Translations under genes and position numbers: made by a program
Shown here: positions 52,973 to 61,392 of the stretch, in pieces
How positions within the stretch are numbered: position 1 is the first letter of the stretch
How the letters are laid out: each line of letters starts with the position of its first letter
The notes under the pieces: model-generated
Databases searched by the model: none
Told to the model about the DNA's origin: nothing
The model's input: the letters and a program-made list of their open reading frames with translations, nothing else
DNA from: a virus
Virus record (IMG/VR): IMGVR_UViG_3300010883_024574
Location: 22,249 to 86,248 of that record
Direction: 5' to 3' (one strand)
Length of the DNA: 64,000 bases

Positions 52973-53021
52973 CCGCAATGAAGCGGTTAGGCCACAAACG
53001 TGACAATGTCACACGAAGGAG
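52973..53021 (+). promoter_or_regulatory. Two leader hairpins before the SSB gene
   Basis: CCGC-AATGAA-GCGG (52973-52986) and GTGAC-AAT-GTCAC (53000-53012), followed by AAGGAG at 53016-53021 and the ATG at 53028. Two stable hairpins just upstream of the ribosome site recall the autoregulated leader of T4 gene 32; the analogy is inference. Confidence 0.45.
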
Positions 53022-53027
53022 ATAGAG

Positions 53028-53639
53028 ATGACAGATATGGTATTTGGTGAAGTTGATTGGAACGCTGCAGACTCAGGAACTAAGTCTGATTTCTTGCGAT
53101 TAGAAGAAGGCGAGAATACAGTTCGTGTTATGGGCAATCCTGTCCAGTTTTACATCCATTGGGTCGTGACCCCCGATGGGTCTAGGCGCAAGGTGAACAG
53201 CCCTGTGGACCATCCTGAGCTTGTGCGCAGGCTTGAGGACTCTGGGTTCCGTCGCCAACCGCGATGGCTCATAAAGGTCCTGGATCGTTCGGATGACGAG
53301 TTCCGAATCCTTGAGGTCGGCCCACAGATCTATAATGGAGTGAAGGCTCTTTTTAATAATAGTCGGTGGGGAAAGGTTACTGCTTATGATCTAACTATAG
53401 GCAAGGGGCCAAAGGGCTCTCAGCCATTGTACAGTGTTACCCCTAATCCTAAGGAGCCCTTGTCTTCGGACTTCAAGACGAGATTTGTTGACTTCAACGA
53501 CAGAGTAAATGTTGAAAAGTTAATTTCTCCGTCAAGTGCGAGTGATGTTCAGGAGGTTATGGGGTGGAGCGAAAGCGATACTGTCTCGACCGCTACAGAA
53601 ACAGCGACAGATGATGACTTTGATTTTGATTTTGAATAA
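53028..53639 (+). CDS. Single-stranded DNA-binding protein (gp32-like)
   Basis: 203 aa. Begins FGEVDWNAADSGTKSDFLRLEEGENTVRVMGNPVQFYIHWV, the usual entry to phage SSB domains ('FL-L-x-G-x-N-x-RI ... P-x-x-Y-x-HWV'), followed by RRQPRWLIKVLDRSDDEFRILEVGPQIYNGVKAL and WGKVTAYDLTIGKGPKGS. The tail DDDFDFDFE is the acidic C-terminus with which SSBs recruit partners. It coats single strands during replication and recombination. Unlike T4 gp32 there is no clear zinc knuckle. Arg codons are mostly CGN, suggesting high expression. Strong ribosome site, hairpin leader and terminator. Confidence 0.75.
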   Translation: MTDMVFGEVDWNAADSGTKSDFLRLEEGENTVRVMGNPVQFYIHWVVTPDGSRRKVNSPVDHPELVRRLEDSGFRRQPRWLIKVLDRSDDEFRILEVGPQIYNGVKALFNNSRWGKVTAYDLTIGKGPKGSQPLYSVTPNPKEPLSSDFKTRFVDFNDRVNVEKLISPSSASDVQEVMGWSESDTVSTATETATDDDFDFDFE

Positions 53640-53658
53640 ATTTCTGTAAGATATTTTA

Positions 53659-53692
53659 AGGCGCATAGAGTAATATCTCTATGCGCCTTTTT
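53659..53692 (+). terminator. Strong intrinsic terminator after SSB
   Basis: AGGCGCATAGAG and CTCTATGCGCCT form a perfect 12-bp stem with a TAATAT loop, followed by TTTT. An in-frame ATG inside the stem (53681) is not the start of the next gene. Confidence 0.95.
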
Positions 53693-53695
53693 ATC

Positions 53696-54238
53696 ATGAA
53701 AACAATACTAGGATTAGACATATCATCAAGCACCATTGGCTGGGCAATACTCGAATATAATAATGACAAAGTTGATTTAAAAGAGTATGGAAATATAAAG
53801 CCTCCAAAAAGCAACAAAGGCTCTTTAACTTTTAGGGCCAGTGCTGCTTATGATGAGGTTTATGATTTTCTTATAAAGAAAAACCCCGACGCCATAGCTA
53901 TAGAGGCTTACGCAAATAAGTTTCCAGCAGGCCGCAGTACTGCTAGGACAATAATTGTTTTATCTGTTTTTAATGAATTGGTATCAATGGCCTGTCTTAA
54001 AAGCCTAGGGCAGGAGCCGAGCAGGTATGCGGTTGTAACCGTAAGGTCTATGCTCTCAAAGCATGCTGGATATAGAATTTCCTCAAAAGAAGATTGTTTT
54101 GAGTTTATAAAAAAAGACTTTATTTCTTTTAGTTCAAGAACTAATAGAAATGGTAAAATAGCTAAAGAATGCTTTGACGAAGCAGACGCAATTGCTGTCG
54201 CATTAACATATATTCTAAAGGAAAAAGATAATGGCTAA
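53696..54238 (+). CDS. RuvC-like Holliday junction resolvase
   Basis: 180 aa, RNase H fold. MKTILGLDISSSTIGWAIL gives the first catalytic Asp (Asp8), AIAIEAYANKF the Glu (about Glu70), and the C-terminal CFDEADAIAVALTYIL the last acidic pair; this is the RuvC layout. It cuts four-way junctions during phage recombination and before packaging. The start at 53696 lies just after the terminator; the upstream in-frame ATG is inside the terminator stem. Overlaps GroEL by 8 bp. Confidence 0.85.
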   Translation: MKTILGLDISSSTIGWAILEYNNDKVDLKEYGNIKPPKSNKGSLTFRASAAYDEVYDFLIKKNPDAIAIEAYANKFPAGRSTARTIIVLSVFNELVSMACLKSLGQEPSRYAVVTVRSMLSKHAGYRISSKEDCFEFIKKDFISFSSRTNRNGKIAKECFDEADAIAVALTYILKEKDNG

Positions 54239-55886
54239 AGATTTAACATACAATAGAGAAGCTAGGTCTGTACTTTTGTCTGGTGCGGAGAAGCTGGCAA
54301 AGACAGTTGGGGTCACAATGGGGCCTCAAGGAAAGCACGTTATTTTGGGAAAGTTTACGGGCGCTCCAATTCTGACGAAAGATGGAGTAACAGTAGCTAG
54401 GGAGGTTACCCTTCCTCATCCTATAGAGGACTTAGCTTGCGAGCTTATAAAGGAAGCTGCGGGCAGAACGGCGGCTGTAGCGGGAGACGGAACGACAACG
54501 GCTACAGTCTTAGCTCATGAAATCTTTAAAAGAGGAAATGATTTAATAAATGAGAATTATAGTCCGCTTTACTTAAAAAGAGGAATTGAATGGGCTGTAG
54601 ATAGAGTTATTGATAATTTAAGCGGAATGGCAACAGAAATAGATGGATTTAAATCTCTTGAGAATATTGCAACAATTTCTGCAAACAATGATAGCGCCAT
54701 TGGAAGCAAGATAGCAGAGGCTTTTGATGCCATAGGATTAGAGGGGGCTGTGGCGGCAGAGGCCTGCCCTGGATCAGAAACATCTGTTAGGTTTGTAGAC
54801 GGAGTAGAGTTGAGAAGCGGGTATGTAACCCCCGCCTTTTTAACGGAAGACGGGCAATCAGATATCATTATTGATAATTGCAATATTCTGATATGTAATG
54901 ATGAAATAACATCTTTATCTTCTTGTCTTAGTTTATTTAATGAATTGTCGAACAAAAATCAACCTATATTAATTTTAGCAAAAGCAGTTAAACAAGAGGC
55001 TTTAGCAACATTGGTTACCAATAATAACCTAGGAAGACTCAAGGTTGTTGCGGTTAACATACCGAACCTTAGTATGGCCGCAGGAAGCCAGGATGAATGG
55101 CTTGAGGCTCTTTCTGTGCTGGTTGGAACGAGGGTCTTCGGAAAGGAGGCCGGGGCCCCCTTGATGAACGCAGGAGCGCAGGACTTGGGCTTTGCGAGAA
55201 AGGTCGTTGTAAATCGATTTTTAACAAAAATCTTTGAAGGAAGAAAGGACGAAGCACGCCTGGAAGAAAAGCTGGCCTTATACAAGAAAGATATGGATAC
55301 CCTTATTGGTGATTCGGCAAGGCTAGATGTAAGAAGCAGGATTGCATTTTTGAGAAACAAAGCTGCTATAATAACAGTAGGATACTCTACAGAACTTGAG
55401 CTTAGAGAGAAGGGGGATAGGGTTGATGATGCTATTTGCGCGACCCGAGCAGCAATAGAAGAGGGCTTTATTCCCGGAGGAGGAATATCGTTGCTTAAGG
55501 CTGCAGAAAAAGTTGATTTATCAGAGTTAGATAAAGAACTGGTTCCGGCAGCAAAGGTGCTCTTGGCCGCGTGTGCGCGTCCAATCACGCAGATTGTTGA
55601 AAATGCTTTTGAGGATTCTGGTAAAATAATAAAGAGGGTTTTAAACTCAAAAAATATAAATTTTGGTTATAATGCTGCAAATGGAAAATTTGAAGATTTA
55701 GTTAAAGCTGGAGTTATTGATCCAATGAAAGTCACAAGAACGGCGTTGCAAAATGCCGCCAGTATTTCGTTATTATTAATAAATACGGAAGCAATCGTGT
55801 CAGAACAGGCGGATAATCCGTCTAGCTGGCAACCACCTGTCGGCTGGCGGCCGCCAAGTGATGGTGGATTAGAACACAAATATTAA
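54231..55886 (+). CDS. groL: Chaperonin GroEL, complete (second copy)
   Basis: 551 aa, the normal GroEL length. The equatorial ATPase motifs VGVTMGPQGKHVIL, TKDGVTVA and GDGTTTATVLA (Asp86) are kept, as are VDDAICATRAAIEEGFIPGGG (the hydrolysis Asp region) and MKVTRTALQNAAS near the end. The apical domain is more diverged (SCLSLFNELSNKNQPILILAKAV). The tail ends QPPVGWRPPSDGGLEHKY, Trp/Pro-rich, with no GGM repeats. No groES is seen in the window. Phage GroELs (for example in phages EL and OBP of Pseudomonas) fold phage proteins without a co-chaperonin. A different GroEL ends at 109. Overlaps the resolvase gene, with AAGGA upstream. Confidence 0.95.
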   Translation: MAKDLTYNREARSVLLSGAEKLAKTVGVTMGPQGKHVILGKFTGAPILTKDGVTVAREVTLPHPIEDLACELIKEAAGRTAAVAGDGTTTATVLAHEIFKRGNDLINENYSPLYLKRGIEWAVDRVIDNLSGMATEIDGFKSLENIATISANNDSAIGSKIAEAFDAIGLEGAVAAEACPGSETSVRFVDGVELRSGYVTPAFLTEDGQSDIIIDNCNILICNDEITSLSSCLSLFNELSNKNQPILILAKAVKQEALATLVTNNNLGRLKVVAVNIPNLSMAAGSQDEWLEALSVLVGTRVFGKEAGAPLMNAGAQDLGFARKVVVNRFLTKIFEGRKDEARLEEKLALYKKDMDTLIGDSARLDVRSRIAFLRNKAAIITVGYSTELELREKGDRVDDAICATRAAIEEGFIPGGGISLLKAAEKVDLSELDKELVPAAKVLLAACARPITQIVENAFEDSGKIIKRVLNSKNINFGYNAANGKFEDLVKAGVIDPMKVTRTALQNAASISLLLINTEAIVSEQADNPSSWQPPVGWRPPSDGGLEHKY

Positions 55887-55897
55887 AGGGATTGAGC

Positions 55898-57058
55898 ATG
55901 TCGAAAAGAATATCAGCAACTGAGGCTGAAAAAGAAGTTCTAAAATTCTTTGGAGAAGATACCATCTTCTTTGATGGAAATATATCTACAAAATATGACG
56001 CAGTAAGCACTGGCAGTCCAAAGCTGGACGAGGCTATAGGGATAGGCGGCGTCCCCATGGGCAGGATAACTCAGCTTGCAGGAAAGGAGAGTTCTGGTAA
56101 AACAATGCTAGCGCTGTCTTGCATAAAGAATTATTTAAATGAAAACCCTGATAATACAGCTCTCTTTATTGACGCAGAATATACTTATGATCCCGAATGG
56201 GCTAAGAGTCAGGGCATTGATATATCTAGAGTTATGGTTATAAAGACCAATGATGCAAAGGTTATATTTCAAGGACTCATTGGAATAACCAGTGTAAATT
56301 CAAATACTAAAAAAGTTTCAAAGAAAATGAAGGGCATATTAGACCATGTAATTGAAGGTGTAGATCCAAGGTTCAAAAACTTAGGGATAATAGTCCTTGA
56401 CTCTATAGCTGTACTAAATACTCCATTGGAGATTGCTGCAGATATAGGCAAGGCAAATATGGCCCCAATCCCAAGATTCCTATCTACAGAGCTGAAGAAG
56501 CTTACTCCGGTTGTTGCTCAAGCAAATGTTGCTTTTATTGGCATAAATCAAGTTCGTGTAAACTTAGGTCAAATGTTTGGCGACCCGACCACCTCTCCGG
56601 GAGGGAAGGCTCTCAAACATGCGTGTAGCTTGATGATAAATATGGCGCCTGTTTTTGGAGCAGACTCTGTAATAAAGAATGATTCAGGAGAGAGAGTTGG
56701 ACATATTGTTAGAGCAAAGATTCAAAAGAATAAAGTTGGAGCGCCTTTTCGTCAGGCAGAGTATAAGGTAGAGTATGTAAAGGGCATCGTAAATACAGAA
56801 GAAGAGGTGTTTGATCTGGCTGTAAAGTATGATCTTATAGAAAGACCTAATAGTCAAAGCTATATTGTAGATGGAGATAAGATAAGGGGGCGAGATAGCG
56901 CCGTAAAGGCCTTCTCAAGCAACCCGTCAGCAGCAGCGGCCTATGATCAAGAAATTAGAGATATATATCTAGGAAGTGAGGGCGTTACCACTGCCAATGC
57001 AAAGGCGGAAGAGGTGCATAATCCATTAATAGAGGCTATAGAGCAGGAGACAGTATGA
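55898..57058 (+). CDS. recA: RecA recombinase
   Basis: 387 aa. Walker A GKESSGKT (residues 62 to 69), ALFIDAEYTYDPEWAKSQGID (the RecA 'IDAEHALD' region), Walker B IIVLDSIAVL, the L1/L2-type segments and GINQVRVNLGQMFGDPTTSPGGKALKHACS, all typical of bacterial RecA rather than T4 UvsX. It forms filaments on single-stranded DNA for strand exchange. ATG at 55898 follows AAGGG with 7-base spacing; the TTG two codons earlier is too close to it. Co-directional with SSB, resolvase and primase genes; overlaps the next gene by 4 bp. Confidence 0.94.
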   Translation: MSKRISATEAEKEVLKFFGEDTIFFDGNISTKYDAVSTGSPKLDEAIGIGGVPMGRITQLAGKESSGKTMLALSCIKNYLNENPDNTALFIDAEYTYDPEWAKSQGIDISRVMVIKTNDAKVIFQGLIGITSVNSNTKKVSKKMKGILDHVIEGVDPRFKNLGIIVLDSIAVLNTPLEIAADIGKANMAPIPRFLSTELKKLTPVVAQANVAFIGINQVRVNLGQMFGDPTTSPGGKALKHACSLMINMAPVFGADSVIKNDSGERVGHIVRAKIQKNKVGAPFRQAEYKVEYVKGIVNTEEEVFDLAVKYDLIERPNSQSYIVDGDKIRGRDSAVKAFSSNPSAAAAYDQEIRDIYLGSEGVTTANAKAEEVHNPLIEAIEQETV

Positions 57059-57423
57059 TTGTAATATGCAATCCGAAGTGCAAAAAAAGTGATGGATTTA
57101 CAGATGCGTCTTTAGACATAGACGCAGATGATGTAATATGTAATGAATGTGGAGAGGTGCTAACAGGTGTATCTTCTTATTCCAAACTATCCATGAAGGC
57201 TAATGGAGATATCATAAGGTCAAAAAATAGAAAAGCATTCATGTTTCCATGTCAAGTTTGTGAAAATAATGTCGAAGCACAATTTTTAAACGGAGTCTTG
57301 GTCGGAAAGGAGTGTGTAAATAATCAAATTGGTTGCAAAATAAACGTAACTAAACATATGATTGTAGCAATCGAGGAAACACAGAAGAAGTTAGAAAAGG
57401 TAGAGATCGATGAATCAGAGTGA
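57055..57423 (+). CDS. Small protein with two zinc ribbons, 122 aa
   Basis: Two Cys4 sites: CNPKC with CNECG (residues 5 to 36) and CQVC with CVNNQIGC (residues 70 to 100). ATGA overlap with recA and GGAGA upstream. Zinc-ribbon proteins of this size often bind nucleic acid or RNA polymerase. It lies between recA and the primase core, and is related in style, not clearly in sequence, to 51540-52046. Confidence 0.6.
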   Translation: MIVICNPKCKKSDGFTDASLDIDADDVICNECGEVLTGVSSYSKLSMKANGDIIRSKNRKAFMFPCQVCENNVEAQFLNGVLVGKECVNNQIGCKINVTKHMIVAIEETQKKLEKVEIDESE

Positions 57424-58168
57424 AGAACTGAACAAGCTTGTAGACATTTGTCATAGTAATTTAAAAAATTCTAAAAAGTGTTTAAAGTACCTGGTTGATG
57501 AGCGATTGCTGACCAAGGAGTCTATAGTCAATAACAAAATAGGCTTTTTCCCACAAAATCCAGGAATTTTAACAAAATATGTATCAGAAGAATTATTAAA
57601 TAAACTTAATATATTAAATTATTCAAAGGGAAGTGACTTTTCTGATTACTTCTTTTTGGTCTTTCCTATTTACTCAGAATATAACAAGCCAATAGGTATA
57701 AGCGGAAGAACCCTCTTGGATGACTATGACAGAAGCCTTTTAAGTATTCCTAAATATAAGAACTCATCTTATAAAAAGAGCAATGTTTTATATGGTTTAA
57801 ATTTTTCCAATCAGCATATTTTAGATTCCGATAATGCATATGTTGTAGAGGGATATTTTGACCAATTGTCTATGTGTAAAAATAATCTTTTAAATTCTGT
57901 GGCAATTTGCGGAACTGCATTTTCCCAAGGGCATTTTTTAAAGCTTGCAAGATATACAAACAGAATAACTTTTATATTAGACTCAGATGATGCCGGAATT
58001 AAGTCTGCACAAAGAATATATTCCAAGTATATAAATCGAGGGCTGAAGTTAAGGTTCCTTAAGGTGCCGGAATCATACAAGGATATTGATGAATATTTTT
58101 CTGATCCAGAAAAAAATAAAAATACATTTTTTAAAGATTTTAAACAAATAATTCCAGAAACATGGTAG
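57410..58168 (+). CDS. DnaG-type primase catalytic core (TOPRIM), without zinc domain
   Basis: 252 aa. The DnaG core pattern is present: LVDERLLTKESIVNNKIGFFP (AR-x-YL-x-RG-L...IGYAP equivalent), FPIYSEYNKPIGISGRTLLD, IPKYKNSSYKKSNVLYGLNF, the TOPRIM Glu in VVEGYFDQLSM, ICGTAFSQGH, and the DxD in ILDSDDAGIKSAQRIY. There is no CHC2 zinc domain and no helicase-binding domain, so it is about half of a cellular DnaG. The missing zinc domain is probably the separate product at 33377-33916. Overlaps the preceding gene by 14 bp. Confidence 0.88.
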   Translation: MNQSEELNKLVDICHSNLKNSKKCLKYLVDERLLTKESIVNNKIGFFPQNPGILTKYVSEELLNKLNILNYSKGSDFSDYFFLVFPIYSEYNKPIGISGRTLLDDYDRSLLSIPKYKNSSYKKSNVLYGLNFSNQHILDSDNAYVVEGYFDQLSMCKNNLLNSVAICGTAFSQGHFLKLARYTNRITFILDSDDAGIKSAQRIYSKYINRGLKLRFLKVPESYKDIDEYFSDPEKNKNTFFKDFKQIIPETW

Positions 58169-58173
58169 GGTAA

Positions 58174-58611
58174 GTGGCTAGAAAAAGCAAGACATATCAA
58201 TATAAAATTGTAGAAATATCATTTGAAGCTGCAAAATTAAATAATTTTTCATCGGAGAGAGGCATTGGCCAGGTTCTGATGGATAATGCTTCTGATGAAA
58301 GAATATCTGATCTAAAAGAAGAGTTATTAGATGAGATCTATGACATAGTAAATGGCGCCTACTTAACAGAGCATCAGAAAAAGATATTATTTATGCGCCT
58401 CATGGGCAAAACCCAAAATGATATCGCTGAGCATTTAGGCATAACTCAATCTGCTGTTCATAAAGCTATGCATGGTAATATAGATTATAAAAATCAAAAA
58501 AAGCGCTATGGCGGTATTGTCAAAAAGTTACAAAAAATATGCAAAACACATCCTAGGATAAATGAGATTTTAGAAGAGATAGCTAAAATTAATCATGGAG
58601 ATCCAGAGTAA
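58174..58611 (+). CDS. Sigma region 4-like HTH protein, 145 aa
   Basis: GTG start at 58174. Residues 68 to 110 (LTEHQKKILFMRLMGKTQNDIAEHLGITQSAVHKAMHG) form a sigma-70 region 4 or LuxR-like HTH. Upstream is a helical stretch of no clear family and no region 2, so it is not a full sigma factor; it could be a regulator or an anti-sigma/sigma-appropriation-like protein. It is the last gene before a 124-bp gap with a promoter candidate. Confidence 0.7.
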   Translation: MARKSKTYQYKIVEISFEAAKLNNFSSERGIGQVLMDNASDERISDLKEELLDEIYDIVNGAYLTEHQKKILFMRLMGKTQNDIAEHLGITQSAVHKAMHGNIDYKNQKKRYGGIVKKLQKICKTHPRINEILEEIAKINHGDPE

Positions 58612-58621
58612 TTCCAAATAA

Positions 58622-58630
58622 TGTTATAAT
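58622..58630 (+). promoter_or_regulatory. Extended -10 promoter candidate
   Basis: TGTTATAAT, an exact extended -10 match, without a recognisable -35, in the AT-rich gap before the virion-type genes at 58736-64000. Confidence 0.4.
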
Positions 58631-58735
58631 ATTTTTATTAATATTTTATCTATAGATAATTAGCGATGTTTATCATAAGATCGAGAAAATATATTTCTAT
58701 TAATAAAGATAAATTTTACAGCAAGGAGAGTGTTC

Positions 58736-59212
58736 ATGCCTGAGTTAGACGACGTTCTGATTGATTTTTTTAAAAAACAATCATCTGATATATCTGTTAA
58801 AGATATAATTCCAATGACTAATGATCTAAAGATTAAAAAAATTGCATTTGATATGTACAAGGTAATGGGCGATCAATATGACGATCTATGGAAGGTTGAA
58901 GAGATAGACGGAGCAACCTTTTTGGTTAGAAGCTCTGATCCGAAATATCAAAAGAAAGAAGGCGGAGATTGGAGTGCTTCTAGTAATTATGATCATAACC
59001 ATGTAACTCTTTCTTATAAAAATATCCCTATTTGTAGTTTTTCATCAGATGAATATGGCTTTTCTAGTGATGATATTTTTACGTTTAAGTCAGCATTGTT
59101 AGATGTTATTGATTCAGATAGAGAGTTTGTTAAAAAGGTTGTCGCAAGTCAGCCGAAGGCAAAAGCAGAAGTTATCAAGAATCTTTTTCCAGAAATACTA
59201 AAAAACAAATAG
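58736..59212 (+). CDS. Hypothetical protein, 158 aa
   Basis: Not recognised. ATG at 58736 has AAGGAG with 7-base spacing; an in-frame GTG two codons upstream is less likely. Acidic alpha/beta protein, with WKVEEIDGATFLVRSSDPKY and DHNHVTLSYKNIPICSF as distinctive stretches. First gene of the last transcription unit in the window, followed by probable virion proteins. Confidence 0.55.
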   Translation: MPELDDVLIDFFKKQSSDISVKDIIPMTNDLKIKKIAFDMYKVMGDQYDDLWKVEEIDGATFLVRSSDPKYQKKEGGDWSASSNYDHNHVTLSYKNIPICSFSSDEYGFSSDDIFTFKSALLDVIDSDREFVKKVVASQPKAKAEVIKNLFPEILKNK

Positions 59213-59226
59213 ATGAGGAATGAATA

Positions 59227-60786
59227 ATGAATGAAATAAAGCATATTGTAGCACAGGCAAAAATGGCCTTGGACAAAATAGAGAATGGCAAGACCTTTAC
59301 CACTAGCTATGTTTTGGGCCGCCTAGAAAGTGCTGCTGCAAATAACTCTAGAGATGTATTAATTTGTCATGCTCGGGATGTAATTGTAAGGAAAGCTGGC
59401 AATCAACAATTTATTACGCAAAAAGAAATTGCCGAAGTTCATGATCATCTGTGCGGTCTTGCAAGTGGGAGATCTAACTTCAGAAAAGAGCTTGGCGATC
59501 TATTGCCGGATAAGCATGCGATTTTAAAAGAAATAAAGAAAGGCGCTGCAAGCGCAAGAATTCCATATGAAGAAAAGCTATCTCCATTGTTTGAAGAGAA
59601 TGAATTATCTAAAGAGTTGGCTGGTGTGTTTTCGCTAGATAAGCAATCTTCTTTTTCTGCATTATCTAACAATTCGATTAAAAAGGCCGAAAAATTTGCA
59701 AGATTACAATTAATCTCTTTAGGCTGCGTGCCTCAAGAGGTTAAGGCTATTAGGACAAATGATCACTTTATTCTTTGCAATGCATCTGTTGATACATCAG
59801 ATTTTACACAAGTAAATATTCCAATTCCAGTCCAGGTGACAAAAGGCATCCCATCGCTGCCAACTCATTTTGTACAGGGAGATAATCTTGTAAAACTAAA
59901 TAAAGAAAATATTTATGTTTTTATAAAGGATAAAAATAATTTTATTAAGAAGACTGCAGCCAGCAGATTTGCAGAGCAGAGAAGCTCTAGAGACTTCAAG
60001 GTTGATACGCCAGTAGTTCCTGTTGCACTGGAAAAGTATGCCGACCTGGAAAACGAGTTAGTAACCGCTGCTTCATCTTTTAGTAGAGATCAGATTAGAG
60101 TCGCTACAGGGGTTGTCGCAGCAGAGCTTGCCAGCCTGGGTGTTCCAAACCCTCAAGTTCGTGTTTCATACTCGACAGACAAGGTGCTTGCTTTTGCTGC
60201 AGATATACCAACCCCTCATGGCCGGGTTGAGATAGATATTCCTGTTGATATGCCGAACGGTCGGCCGGTTATTCCAAACAGCTTTGTAATCAAGGGCAAA
60301 GGCTACAAGCTAAACGAAGATGGCCTTAGAACTGTCATTAAGGCTTCAAGCCATGTAGAGGATCTAAACAAGGTTTCTAGAGAGGTGGTTGAGATGTCAA
60401 GACTGTCATATCCTCAGCTTATAAATAGGATGGTAGATGGCGTTTCTAGAACCGACTATAGACAAGCGGAAGATGCGCTCAGTGTTATAGGAAATAAGTT
60501 TGATGGAGCGCAATATTTAGCAGCACTTGATAAATTTACAAAATTACTAAAGCACTCATCTAATGGAACAGAAAGAGATGCAATGATAAAAAAGGCTTTA
60601 GAGAATGGAGACTTGATAAGAGTTCCTACGTCTGTTCAGCCTTATTGTCCCAAGTTGGGGCTGCCAGTTAGCAAGATCAGCTTTGACGCCAAAGGTAGGC
60701 CTGTGCCAACAAGGAGGGCCTCACAGACGGAGGATCTTGATAGCCTCGGAGCGGCAATTTCATCATCAAGAGTTACTTTATCATAA
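59227..60786 (+). CDS. Hypothetical protein with duplicated domain, 519 aa
   Basis: Not recognised. An internal duplication is visible: residues about 152 to 235 and 287 to 371 share the order L-x-SLG-VP ... D-x2-LAFAAD / FILCNAS ... V-IDIPV / VNIPIPV ... G-P-x2-P-x2-FV-x2-G-x3-KLNE/KLNK ... IK. Each copy appears to be a beta-rich domain of about 85 residues. N- and C-terminal parts are helical. Its size, neighbours and lack of enzyme motifs suggest a structural protein. ATG with GAGGAA upstream. Confidence 0.6.
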   Translation: MNEIKHIVAQAKMALDKIENGKTFTTSYVLGRLESAAANNSRDVLICHARDVIVRKAGNQQFITQKEIAEVHDHLCGLASGRSNFRKELGDLLPDKHAILKEIKKGAASARIPYEEKLSPLFEENELSKELAGVFSLDKQSSFSALSNNSIKKAEKFARLQLISLGCVPQEVKAIRTNDHFILCNASVDTSDFTQVNIPIPVQVTKGIPSLPTHFVQGDNLVKLNKENIYVFIKDKNNFIKKTAASRFAEQRSSRDFKVDTPVVPVALEKYADLENELVTAASSFSRDQIRVATGVVAAELASLGVPNPQVRVSYSTDKVLAFAADIPTPHGRVEIDIPVDMPNGRPVIPNSFVIKGKGYKLNEDGLRTVIKASSHVEDLNKVSREVVEMSRLSYPQLINRMVDGVSRTDYRQAEDALSVIGNKFDGAQYLAALDKFTKLLKHSSNGTERDAMIKKALENGDLIRVPTSVQPYCPKLGLPVSKISFDAKGRPVPTRRASQTEDLDSLGAAISSSRVTLS

Positions 60787-60795
60787 GGAAGAAAC

Positions 60796-61347
60796 ATGAG
60801 CAATAGAGTTAAAGAAATAAAAAATATATTGAAAAATTCTAAAAACAATGAGCCAAAAAGAAGAGAGACTCTTCGAAAGCTTGCCCTTGGAGATCAGCAT
60901 GGTGCTTTTCAACACTTTCAGTCCAATGTGGCAGAATATGCAACTCGCGAAAGATACCTGGCTACCAGAGGCGGCGAGCTTCTGGGCAGAGATACTGCCA
61001 GCTTATACGGAATAACTCCTGATCATGAGGATTCATATATTCCTAGCGAGACTGGTGCAACACATTTGTCAACCAGATATTCTCCTGATCGCGTGGGCGT
61101 GCAAGCCATGCGCGTGTCTGATGGCGTGTTTCAAGATCCTTATACCAACAAGGTTTATGATTACAACGAAGGCTTTAAAACGGAAGATGGCAGAGAGTTT
61201 CCTGGTGGTGGCGCAGCATTGCAGTCCAGCATGATGCATCTGGCAAATCATTTAGATAAGATTGGCCTGGTAAAAGAAGCTAATTATTTAGATTCTTTGG
61301 CAAAAGAATCAAGCTCGATTTTTGGTCCTTCCCTTAAGAAGGAGTAG
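60796..61347 (+). CDS. LANHLD-module protein, 183 aa
   Basis: Not recognised. Residues 150 to 172 (MHLANHLDKIGLVKEANYLD) carry the recurring module, here at the C-terminus; elsewhere it sits at the N-terminus or in the middle. The middle is Gly/Asp/Tyr-rich with YNEGFKTEDGREFPGGG. Probably virion-associated. AAGGAAG precedes the ATG and an intrinsic terminator follows. Confidence 0.6.
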   Translation: MSNRVKEIKNILKNSKNNEPKRRETLRKLALGDQHGAFQHFQSNVAEYATRERYLATRGGELLGRDTASLYGITPDHEDSYIPSETGATHLSTRYSPDRVGVQAMRVSDGVFQDPYTNKVYDYNEGFKTEDGREFPGGGAALQSSMMHLANHLDKIGLVKEANYLDSLAKESSSIFGPSLKKE

Positions 61348-61392
61348 GCCTTGGGCTGTTGGTTCTAATTGACTTATAAATTAAATATTAAT

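Noticed and set aside
53681-53695. Upstream ATG for the RuvC-like gene
   Set aside because: It is inside the 3' arm of the SSB terminator, and Met at 53696 gives the normal resolvase N-terminus.
54959-55588. 209-aa antisense open frame in groEL
   Set aside because: Lies wholly within a well-supported gene on the other strand; Ser-rich shadow without ribosome site.
58612-58735. Small RNA or hidden gene in the 124-bp gap
   Set aside because: Only AT-rich sequence with a promoter candidate and a ribosome site is visible.
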